A stretch of DNA of 64,000 nucleotides from Prunus persica (lineage: Eukaryota; Streptophyta; Magnoliopsida; Rosales; Rosaceae), in NCBI RefSeq assembly GCF_000346465.2, contig NC_034016.1, positions 9,190,027 to 9,254,026 of the forward strand, read 5' to 3'. Below the pieces are notes generated by a model. It was not told the DNA's origin. It saw only the letters and a list, made by a program, of their open reading frames with translations, and did not search any database. Below, one piece after another: positions 55,051 through 64,000 of the stretch (position 1 is its first letter; each line of letters opens with the position of its first letter). The translations under genes and the position numbers were made by a program.

Positions 55051-55994
55051 ATGAGGCTTCTCTAACAAACGGGTATTTGGACACCACGGTAGACTGGATT
55101 CCAGGAATGAAGGATATTCGTCTGAGAGATCTCCCAAGCTTTCTACGTACCACAGATCCAGAAGACGTGATGCTAAGCTTCGCCATGGGGGTGGTAGAAA
55201 GAGCTTCCAAAGCTTCTGCTATCATCTTAAACACTTATGACACATTGGAATATAAAGTGTTGGAGGCTCTTTCTTCAATGTTTGCTCCAATTTACACCAT
55301 TGGCCCCAATCACTTGCTTGTGAACAAGATAGTTCCCCAGAACACTATATTGTCATCGATCGGTTCCAGCCTTTGGAAAGAAGAGCCTGAGTGCCTACGA
55401 TGGCTGGATTCCAAGGAACCCGACTCGGTGGTTTATGTTAATTTTGGGAGCATTACTGTTATGACACCCCAACAGCTTGTTGAGTTTGCTTGGGGTCTTG
55501 CTAATAGCAAAAAGCCCTTTTTGTGGACAATTAGGCCTGACCTTGTGAAGGATGATACTGCTCTTTTCCCATCGGAGTTCGCCCGAGAAACGAAACAAAG
55601 AGGTTTGTTTGTCAGTTGGGCACCACAAGAGGAAGTTCTGAACCACCAATCTATAGGAGGATTCTTGACACACGGTGGCTGGAACTCCACCATTGAGAGC
55701 TTGAGTGCTGGAGTGCCAATGGTTATATGGCCGTTTTTTGCGGACCAGCAGACTAACTGTTGGTTCTCGTGCACTCAATGGGGAGTTGGCTTGGAGATTG
55801 ATAGCAATGTGAAGAGGAGTGAAGTGGAGAAGCTTGTGAGAGAATTAATGTCGGGTGAGAAAGGGAAAGAGATGAGAAAGAACGCCATGGAGTGGAAGCG
55901 AAAGGCAGAGGAAGCTACTGGTCCAAGAGGTTCTTCATTACTGAATTTGGAGAAGTTGGTTAAAGATGTACTGCTGCAGCCATCAAAACCCTAG

Positions 55995-56439
55995 TAGCTA
56001 GAGAGATAATCAACCCTGATCCAGGGGTTCTATGTTGTTATTTCCTCACACCTCAGCTTATGTTTTTGTTTTATTATTATTGTGGAATCAATTTTTTTTT
56101 TTTTTTTCATATTTTATCAATGGCTGAGGGCTTTGAACTCCGCAATTTGTTTTATAGAAAAGTAGTGTGTGCTCCCGTACTTATAAATCAGTGGCAAGTA
56201 TTGCCATCCATAATCTTCGATGACCATATGTCTGAACCAATACATGGCCCCCAACTTGAGCCCACTTTTCCCGATATTTTAAGCAGTTTGCTACAATAAT
56301 TGTTTTGGCTCTTCATTGTTTTAGTGTATCGAAAGATCAAAAGGCATCTCTCAAAACAAAACAAAAACCAAAAGCTCAAAAGGCCAATATATCAACGAAG
56401 ACTTGATTAGGATACTTGTTGGAGTTTGAAAGCAAATGA
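55995..56439. other. 3' flank of the UGT gene
   Basis: Probable 3' untranslated and downstream DNA with a T-tract at 56,091-56,107. No further gene seen. Confidence 0.5.
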
Positions 56440-56870
56440 CGTATTTTTGTCCCACAATGAAAGTTTACAGTTTTGCAAAAGTCTTTAATAAAACATGCTC
56501 GAGCGGGTTTTTTGTAACAGAAAGTGCTTGTGTGGGTTATTTTTAATATAAACATACAATTTCGTCTCTGTATTTAATAGAACAAAATTAACGGCAAGAC
56601 CATTTGTCCCAACAAAACTAAAGTTAAAGGATCACGGGAACTATTTTGGAAATTGAGGTACTCAAATGCAAATTGGGTCAAAGTTCAAGAACTAATAAAA
56701 CGATTAACCCCAAAAGTCTTTAACAAAACATGCTCGAGAGGGTTTTCTCTAACAGAAAGTGCTTGAGCGGATTATTTCTAACACAAAGCACTCAAGCAGG
56801 TTTTCTCTAACAAAAAGTACTCGAGCTGATTTTATATGAGAGTTGGGCCCGAAAAATAATTTAATTATTA
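56440..56870. repeat. Short direct repeat interrupted by half of a MITE
   Basis: AAGTCTTTAA(T/C)AAAACATGCTCGAG occurs at about 56,480 and 56,714, each followed by AACAGAAAGTGCTTG. Between them (about 56,560-56,710) lies a segment matching one arm of the foldback element at 58,794-59,239 (for example AAACTAAAGTTAAAGGA and CTAATAAAACGATTAACCC). Confidence 0.7.
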
Positions 56871-58494
56871 ATTATTTTTTTCGCAGTAGAACATTTTTAA
56901 TTATCGTTTCAGTTTGAATTTAAATTAGAACAGGTTCTAACTGTTGTGTTTGAAGCCGCAAACAGTATTATATATACCCAATATCCAACCATCAAAAAAG
57001 TAACTTGTTTTCCAACAAACAAATAAAACTTTATATTTTTCTTACATTCTCTTTGGAGAAGAAGCACATCTAAGTTCGCTAGAGATCCAGGATCCGATGC
57101 TAGATTCTTGATTTATAGATAGTTGAATCTTTGGAGATAGACATCCATTGAATTGAACTTCAAGTACTGAAAATGAGCGAAATTTTGTCTTTAGGACATT
57201 GCCAATATGCAAGCCTCTATCATAAATTAAAGTCAATGTTCTCTTATTTTACTGTATTAGTTCATTCATGCAGTTTGTATTATTTGTTGTTTTATATAAA
57301 TATTGTTCACTGCGTTAATATATTGATCCTAAGCATATAAGTCACTTACTGATTGTTCCTAACAATCTATTGACAAAATTCATTATAGGAGAATCTGTAA
57401 ATGACGTGAAGGTAACTGATAAAGTCAATGTCAATGGCGTCAAATGACAATATTTTTTTAATGTTTTGAAAGGACACAGCTAATATAATTATAAGTTTGG
57501 GTTAAACAGATTTTTTATTATTTAAAACATTGTTATTTATAGTTCAAATTTGGATTGCCACCAATAATACTCTTTAGAGCATCTCCAAGGGAATGGGGAA
57601 AAGCAAACACATTTAATTGCAATTAAGGTTAGTAGTTGGGAGGTGAAGGGAGAGTCTTAATGTAGAAGAAGATGCTCTTCTTGTACAAGGGTTTACAACT
57701 AGACTGAGCAATATTGTCAACGATTCGATAATATGATACGAATTTGCATGAAAAAATTATTATTTGGGTTGGACTTAACAGGTCGGGTTGAAAACGGGTG
57801 GACCCGTTAGTCACCCATTAAACTATTAGATCGTGTCAGTATCATTCGCGAATCATCCGTTAACCTATTAAGGGCAGGGGTATGTTTATAAATTTTATAT
57901 CTTCCATTTTTCTTTTTCTTTTCTTTTTTTATTCTTCTTTCTTACCTTTCTTATCTGCCCTAGGTGAAGTTTGCTTTTGGTGTGCTAATCTTTTGAAGTG
58001 CTTGCGTAGACCTCTAGTGCCTTGCACTAGCAGACTCGTCAACACCACTTTGGACTACACTTATGTTCAAGCTGTTCGTAAGCTGACTTGACTTGGCTCT
58101 ATGGCTGCGTTCCTCATAGAAAGACAAATCCCATATAATTTTACTTGCAAAATAGAGGGTATACAGAAAACGGATCGTGCATATTACGTAGACGACTCTA
58201 TCTCGAGGCTTGACTGAGGACCTTTAGGCATGAATTATGAATGCAATCTACCATATTTCTATCATAATTTCAAGTTCATCACCATTATCTAGGATTATTC
58301 CACTCAATAACAGTACGTTCGGATGAGGAAATTTAAAAGTACAAAGAAATTCATAAATAAGGGAAATTAATGTTCTAGAATTTGTAAAGTTTCTTGTTTG
58401 GGTGACAGATTTAAAATATGGAATTGAACCTTTATTTGTAAAGTTATCCTGTTTAAAAACTCAGTCTCTCTTGAAATTTTAGAAATGAAGACTT
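56871..58494. other. Intergenic DNA
   Basis: No gene recognised. 56,940-57,240 has a TATA-like ATTATATATACCC and could be an old LTR remnant. 57,770-57,860 is rich in GGGT/CCCGTTA motifs, resembling a degenerate hAT sub-terminal region. 58,227-58,275 repeats 45,030-45,085. Confidence 0.4.
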
Positions 58495-59463
58495 TTACCC
58501 TCTGTTTGGATGAGGGAAAATAACTCAGAATTTAACTAAAAGTCATGAATTTAAGAGGAGAAATTGACGATTCCCTTGTTTGGCAACTTGAGCACGGCAT
58601 TTATTAAATGATGCGCGCAAAAAATCGTGAAAATTGGAGCATCAAATTCCCGAGTTTAATTTCCACCAAAATAGGCGTCATTTCACAATTTTCAGTGTCA
58701 TTTAAAAAATTCGACATACATAAATCCAAACACTGAAATCTTCAATTGCCAGAATTGAAATGATGGAAATCTAAATTCCGTCATTGTAGAATTGGGTTAT
58801 TCGTTTTATTAGTCCCTGAATTTAGACCCAATTTGCATTGAGTTCCTCAATTTCCAAAATGGTTCCCGTGGTCCTTTAACTTTAGTTTCGTTAGGACAAA
58901 TGGTCATGCCGTCAATTTTGTTAACTTTTCTATTAAATACAGGGGTAAATGGAATTTTTGTATCAAAATTGATTAAAATATGAATAAAAAATAAAAAAAA
59001 CTTAAAAAATAAAATTAAACTCTCTCTCTCTCTCTCTCTCTCTCACCCTCTATCCCGATTTCTACTCTCCCTAAACTCTCTCTCTCACCCTGCGTTTAAT
59101 AGAAAAAGTTAACAAAATTGACAGTATGACTATTTTCCAAATGAAACTAAAGTTAAAGGACTACGGGAACCATTTTGGAAATTGCAGTACTCAAATGCAA
59201 ATCGGGTCAAAGTTTAGGGACTAATAAAACGATTAACCCTTTAGAATTCTATGTAATTTTCAATTTCTTCATCTAAATAGAGGGTTGGATAGAATTTAAA
59301 GTTGAGATTTACGACCTCCAAATTCCATGTTTTTCCCAAGCGGAATTTGTAAATTTTTTTGTTTTTTTTATCCAAACACGGGAATTGATTCATGTCAATT
59401 TAGAAATTCTGACTTTTGTCAAAATCTCGAGTTTATTTCCCTCGTTCAAACGTACTGTAAGGG
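58495..59463. mobile_element. Outer TIR element with a nested foldback
   Basis: CTCTGTTTGGATGAGGGAAA near 58,500 is inverted near 59,440-59,463 (TTTCCCTCGTTCAAACGTAC), and the arms remain partly complementary inward (CCCTTGTTTGG against CCAAACACGGG). The element at 58,794-59,239 sits inside. No protein coding. Confidence 0.55.
58794..59239. mobile_element. Foldback MITE, 446 bp
   Basis: The inverted arms of about 140 bp start GGGTTA(T/A)TCGTTTTATTAGTC and continue through CCCAATTTGCATT, CAAAATGGTTCCCGT and TTTAACTTTAGTTTC. The flanks GTAGAATT and TTAGAATT form an 8-bp target duplication with one mismatch. CT microsatellites occupy the loop. Confidence 0.82.
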
Positions 59464-59597
59464 AGGCAATTGAGTCCGGTAATTTTGAGCAATTTAGACA
59501 GGAATTTGTTGAGGGTAGATAATACCATGTTGCTGTTGAAGCTGCTACTGCCTGCATGTGAATTCGTTTCGTTACGTAATTTCAACATTTTAACTTT

Positions 59598-59630
<33 letters not shown>

Positions 59631-60059
59631 TTCGTTTTACAATTAGATTAGATTAATGAAAAAGTGGAATAGTGAAACTTATACAAGGGTCACTTTCAAA
59701 TCAATGTAAGAACTTTTTCTGTTATCCCAAATTTGGTAATTCCCAAGCGATTCGAAGAGTTCTAGTGTTTTCCGCATTAATAGCTTGGTGCATGCAGGCT
59801 GTACTACAGCTACTAGTAAATTTGAACATATAAAATTGGAGAGAGTAGAGAAAACATAGAAATAAAGGTTAATTTGAAACCACCATATTCATTCAAATGC
59901 TCTTGTTTTCAGGGACACCAACTCCATGCTTTTTCCATTGCTCTTCATGCAGTGGTGGATTCAGGATTTGAAATCCAACTGGGCGAAACTTACATTAAAA
60001 ACTCGAGGTTATGAGTGAATCTCATTAATAAACTCGAGGTTCTAATTGAGGGACCATTA

Positions 60060-60061
<2 letters not shown>
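59464..60061. other. Intergenic DNA
   Basis: No gene is recognised. A GA microsatellite lies at about 59,598-59,629. Confidence 0.45.

Positions 60062-60119
<58 letters not shown>
60062..60119. repeat. (GA)n microsatellite, about 29 units
   Basis: An uninterrupted AG/GA run. On the minus strand it gives a leucine/serine ORF that is an artefact. Confidence 0.95.
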
Positions 60120-60122
<3 letters not shown>

Positions 60123-60547
60123 CTAGGAGGGGGGCCTGAGGTTTGGGTCGCTGGTAACACATAGAGAGAGAGAGAGAAGAGGACGGGAGCAAAGGGGGAG
60201 ACGGATGGGGAGGAAATGGTACAGGGGTAGGGATGCATTTTTTGTTTTTGTTTTAAGCTTCTTTTTTCTTAAAAATTAATTTTCTTTACAATTTTTTTTA
60301 TGGATCTCAAGTTTCAAATTATTTTTAACTTATTTATGTTTTTAATATTTAACCTCATTTAAATTTTGAATTTTGAATTTTGAATTTAAAATTAATATTT
60401 TTTTGAAAGATGGGGTATATCAAAGTGAGACAAGTATGTGTTAAAAATAGGGTAAAGTGAGACAAAATGAGTTTTAGGGAGCAAAGTGAGACACAAATAC
60501 ACTTTCATGAGGTATATCAAAAAATATGCCAAATTATAATTATGAAT

Positions 60548-60794
60548 AATGCTACTCTTACCACATTTGTATACCACATTCTTATACCATCTTATGTTGC
60601 AGTTGAGGTGGACAGCCACATCAATTAAAATTATTTAATATTTTCTTTTTTTTTATGATTTATTCAAATATTTGTTTTTCTAATTGTCTTAATTAAAATA
60701 CACTTCATTGATTTAATTGACGTGACATATAATATAGACATGCCACCTCATGTGGCATAGAAATGTGGAATAAAAATGTGGTAAGTGTAGCATT
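60548..60794. mobile_element. MITE, 247 bp
   Basis: The inverted ends are AATGCTACTCTTACCACATT and the complement of AAATGTGGTAAGTGTAGCATT. The arms continue with TACCACATT and ATACCA-type motifs; the middle is AT-rich. The target duplication is unclear. Confidence 0.78.
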
Positions 60795-60980
60795 ACTCTA
60801 TAATTATATGACATTAAAAGTGGCTACACTAGACAACCTATATATATACTTCACAAGTGCTAATTATTAGTAAGTTAATGTGAACAACTTTTTTGGATTG
60901 AAAATGATTCCCTCAAATTCCCGCAAATAAAATATTGTTCAGTTACCATTATGATAAAATAAAGTGGTTAACAAATATTT

Positions 60981-61431
60981 AAGAGAAATGTCACTTTAAT
61001 TTTTCAAAATCTATGATTTGTCATCTGATTTTAATACCATTCAATTTTCCATCCATTTTAAGAGTATTTTAGTCTTTCCATTTTCAAGGGTATTTTAAAA
61101 ATGGAAAAATCATTATAATTTTTTTATATATATCTTTTAAACAATTAAAATGGGGAAAAAAAAAGTCTCACCTTCCCCAATCCCATGTGCGCCACCGTCA
61201 ACCAACCCCGCCCACCTTGAAATTCATTCCCCCTTCCCTCATCACAACCCCTTCCTCATTCTCTATCTACCATGAAACACATACCTTCCACACACAAATT
61301 CACTGAGTGCACCCAAACTGAGTCACTTTTTTCTTCTTTTTTCTTTTTGGTATTTTTCCATTTGCATATTGAAATTTTTTCCATTTTCATGCTCAATGAA
61401 GACCATAAAACTTTTTATGCGTGCTCATAGA

Positions 61432-61482
<51 letters not shown>

Positions 61483-61651
61483 CTATGCGATGTGTTTTGG
61501 GGGCGGGTGGGGTTGGGGAGAAAGCGAGAGAGGTCTCTTTTTTCTCTCATTTTTTTCTTGAAAATGAAGACTAAAATACCCTTAAAAATGGATGGTGTTA
61601 AAGTCAGACGATAAATCATGGAGTTTGAAAAATTAAGATGACATTTCTCTT
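60981..61651. mobile_element. Foldback TIR element, about 670 bp
   Basis: The left arm AGAGAAATGTCACTTTAATT is inverted on the right (AATTAAGATGACATTTCTCT). The arms extend about 110 bp, through ATGATTTGTC and GGGTATTTTA. Flanks AAATATTT and AAATTTTT suggest an 8-9-bp duplication. A (GA)n tract at 61,430-61,480 gives artefact ORFs on both strands. Confidence 0.75.
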
Positions 61652-63216
61652 AAATTTTTCTTTAATGTGAGAAATGGAAACTGATGTATAAGTTCAGGTG
61701 ATATTTCTACAAAAATCCGTAAAATAAATCGGTTGTCATTGTTTATGGAACACATTGTTTTAAAGAATAACAATTTTTATAATAACAGTCAAATGGCTAA
61801 ATGATTCCGGACACTGCACCACAACTTCTTATAGACAGCGCAAAAAAAACGTTGGGGATTTGGGGTTCCTACTAATCCCCATCTATTCTTGAAGGAACGT
61901 TCGGCTCCTGTAGGGAAGCCTCACTCTCTTACGGAAGGGATTCTCTGTAAAAGATTATAATAGTGAATATATGTAACTTACTTTTTCATGCACTATAATT
62001 TGGGTTCGATCTTTCGAAAATGTTCTACTGCCAAATTGTCTGACAATATAAGGTACTTATATTGTGAATCTAAAGCATGTTTAGTGACATGAACATCCAA
62101 AATAAATTATTATTCATATTGACTGTTTTATAAGTATGTCAATAGAACATTAGCCTTTATTTCTATTTATGAATAACAAAATCATTTTTTATTTTTTATT
62201 TTTATCATTTTGCAATTTCAACTTTAGCTTTGTCGAAGTCAAGATCTAGTTCCTTGTCTAAAACTTCGTGCCTTTACCCGGATAAAAACTTGTTCGAAAG
62301 ATTATCCAACGTCTCTTTTCGAAAGTCAAACTGATAAAATCGCATGGGGTGTGTCGATACTGGGCTTGAGTCCTTGTGCAATTTTAGATTCTAATAAAAA
62401 AATCCCTAAATGGGCATTTGTCCATTTTCAGTTCAAACAATTACAAAAATCCCAAGTTTTCGGGCTCAATTGATGCGTTTAGAAAGATCCTGGCCTCATC
62501 TAAGGCCTTTACAAGGGCTTTGGACCGGCTATGGCTAGAAGTGTTCCAGCCAATGCAGCATGCTTCATGGCATACGAGGTTACAAGGTCAAGTTTGGGAT
62601 GATAATAGGTGGGGTTTTGAATTTAGTGATTTCAGTCATCTTCATTTTCTGACGCAGAAGCCAATTTTCTCTATATTGAACTTGTGGCTTAAGCTTTAGA
62701 TAATTACCACAACAATTTACAATATAAAAATACATGGTTTACTATAATAATAGCACGGATACCTATTGAGATGAAACTCCACAATTGAATAGGTTTATTT
62801 GGCCTAATCTATCAAGTGTGTGATCCAGGTAATAATATGAAGGAGACCATATTTATAAATCACTTTGTGTACCATCTCTGTAATATTTTTCTAGTCGTAG
62901 GACTGTCTGATCTTATCCTATATTATAAACACGTGGCATGATCCTATAAATTCTGGTCCCACAATCTCTCCATGAGTTTTATGTTTGGATATAGATTCCA
63001 CCAATCGACTATAAGAATTAATACAATAAGAAGAAAAGTTTGCCTTCAGATAAGTCTCTTGTCTTTGTCTACTTTATTATAAGCGTGTTTTTTTTTCTTT
63101 CTTTCTCCATTTAATGTGTTTGTCGTGTGTGGAATCAGAAATTCCCACTATGTTGATAATCTATTGAACATGAACTGAGACTTTTGAGCATCATTTGCCA
63201 AATCAATCGTGAACAA
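61652..63216. other. 5' flank of the second UGT gene
   Basis: It contains a 210-bp repeat (61,975-62,187) shared with the intron of the following gene. The plus ORF at 62,418-62,699 matches nothing I know. No other gene is seen. Confidence 0.5.
61975..62187 (+). repeat. Copy of UGT intron sequence upstream of the UGT gene
   Basis: The segment CTTACTTTTTCATGCACTA ... GAATAACAAAATCA matches 63,801-63,996 over its length, with about 10-15% difference by eye plus one insertion of about 20 bp near 62,020. It could be a relic of an earlier tandem UGT duplicate or a dispersed repeat. Confidence 0.8.
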
Positions 63217-63727
63217 ATGAGCTCTATGATGAAGCCTCATGCAGTTTGTATCCCTCTTCCAGCTCAAGGCCACATAAACCCAATGCTCAAACTTGCAAAG
63301 CTTCTCCATTTCAAAGGATTCTATATAACCTTCGTCCACACAGAGTTCAACTACAATCGCTTACTTCAATCTAGAGGCTCAGATGCTCTCAATGGCGCAG
63401 AGGATTTCCAGTTCGAAACTATATCCGATGGCTTGCCACCGACGAACCAACGAGGGATACTTGACCTCCCAGAGTTGTGCAGAGCCATGCCAGTTGAGGG
63501 CCAGCGTTCATTCAGAGACCTCATCAAAAGACTCAACAAGGCTTCTTTGTGGTCGGATGCGCCAGCTGTAGGTTGTATTATTTCTGATGGAGTGATGGGC
63601 TTTACCTTTCAAGTTGCTCAAGAATTTGGCATCCCGGAGATGCTTCTATTTACACCTAGTGGTTGTGGTATGTTGGGGTATCTACACTACGAAGATCTAG
63701 TAGAAAGAGGTTATTTTCCATTGAAAG
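63217..63727 (+). CDS. UGT85A-type UDP-glycosyltransferase, exon 1 (gene continues beyond the window)
   Basis: I start at MSSMMKPHAV, where family members start, not at the in-frame Met 11 codons upstream. Exon 1 encodes 170 residues and ends with a phase-1 GT donor (AAAG|GTATCT), the same intron position as the disrupted neighbour. The N-terminal acceptor-binding domain is intact: PHAVCIPLPAQGHINPM with the catalytic H19, LKLAKLLHFKGFYITFVHTE, FETISDGLPPT and SDGVMGFTFQVAQEFGIPE. The exon with the PSPG donor box lies outside the window, so the enzyme cannot be called complete. It is a same-strand tandem paralogue of the gene at 47,706 and could supply the function lost there. Confidence 0.9.
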
Positions 63728-64000
63728 GTATCTTTCGAAAGATCTATATGGTGATTCCTAACATGAACACTCTTTTATTCAAGCAAACAAGTAGTCTCTA
63801 TGATATTACTTACTTTTTCATGCACTAAAATTTGAGTTTGATCTTTCGAAGACAACATAAGATACTTATATTGTAAATCTGAAGCATGTTTAGCGACATG
63901 AACATCCAAACTAAATCATTGTTCATGTTGATTGTTCTATAAGTCCGTTAATAGAACATTACGCTTTATCTCTATTTTATGAATAACAAAATCACATATT
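63728..64000 (+). other. Start of the second UGT intron
   Basis: 63,801-63,996 repeats 61,975-62,187. The window ends in the intron. Confidence 0.75.

Larger units (their letters stand above)
47706..55994 (+). pseudogene. UGT85A-type UDP-glycosyltransferase gene disrupted by a Copia insertion
   Basis: Family 1 glycosyltransferases move glucose from UDP-glucose to small acceptors such as cyanohydrins, terpenols and phenolics in the cytosol. Coding parts are 47,706-47,959, 52,552-52,814 and 55,051-55,994. The first two are one exon split by the Copia element; the real intron (52,815-55,050, GTACAT ... TTTTTCAG) is phase 1, at the position usual for UGT85A. Without the insertion the frame is open for 486 codons, normal for the family. 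The catalytic histidine is in [11 protein letters not shown] (H24). The PSPG sugar-donor box starts at WAPQEEVLNHQSIGGF and ends WPFFADQQ, but reads HGGWNS where HCGWNS is usual. With the insertion, translation would add two codons and stop (DADAAKI), so the allele should be null unless the element is spliced out. The true acceptor substrate is unknown. Confidence 0.93.

Noticed and set aside
55395..55778. Two minus-strand ORFs of 113-127 codons
   Set aside because: Shadows of the UGT exon 2 coding strand.
61369..61619. Glu/Arg repeat ORF and its Leu/Ser antisense
   Set aside because: Both are read from a (GA)n microsatellite in a foldback element.
62418..62699. 93-codon plus-strand ORF upstream of the second UGT
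   Set aside because: No recognisable similarity, and the start and context give no support; possibly chance.

Overview
The window looks like nuclear DNA of a eudicot plant. It is AT-rich, has spliced genes with GT-AG introns, LTR retrotransposons primed by plant tRNAs, a Cassandra TRIM with its 5S-rRNA-like LTR, and genes of the UGT85A and pollen-receptor-kinase-like families. The retroelement mix (Cassandra, SIRE-like Copia, Gypsy LTRs of Rosaceae appearance, plant mobile domain ORF) makes Rosaceae likely, but that is inference. I see no prokaryotic features, no CRISPR array and no tRNA or true rRNA gene.

Layout. 1-38 kb is almost entirely nested transposable elements. 1-4455 is the 3' part of a plus-strand Ty3/Gypsy element carrying an antisense plant mobile domain (PMD) ORF, a 99-bp tandem array and a 3' LTR. 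It truncates a minus-strand Copia relic (4456-5129, resuming at 10128-10443), which a 5-kb non-autonomous hAT element splits (5138-10119, perfect 8-bp target duplication). The hAT contains an internally deleted LINE-like retroposon, a captured host exon, and a Pack-MULE-like element carrying a CAD dehydrogenase exon; a PIF/Harbinger relic is nested in the latter. 10.6-15.7 kb holds two related LTR-like blocks around non-coding DNA. 15,982-33,776 is one minus-strand Copia element of TR-GAG type (gag only). Its 3' LTR was hit by a 7.7-kb SIRE-like Copia, and its interior by a Gypsy element now reduced to a 2.7-kb solo LTR. 33.8-37.8 kb is a decayed minus-strand Gypsy gag with its 5' LTR.

38-64 kb is genic. 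It holds a complete two-exon LRR pollen-receptor-like probable pseudokinase (38,780-41,108). After about 6.5 kb of MITE-rich spacer and a complete Cassandra element come two UGT85A-type glycosyltransferase genes in tandem. The first (47,706-55,994) is split in exon 1 by a 4.6-kb Copia element with apparently identical LTRs, a perfect 5-bp target duplication and an intact 1350-codon ORF, so the insertion is very recent. The second (from 63,217) runs off the window inside its intron. Between them are foldback and MITE elements.

The genes form no pathway together. The biological story is recent transposon inactivation in a small-molecule glucosyltransferase cluster, next to a deep nest of elements, several of which carry host-derived or accessory sequence.
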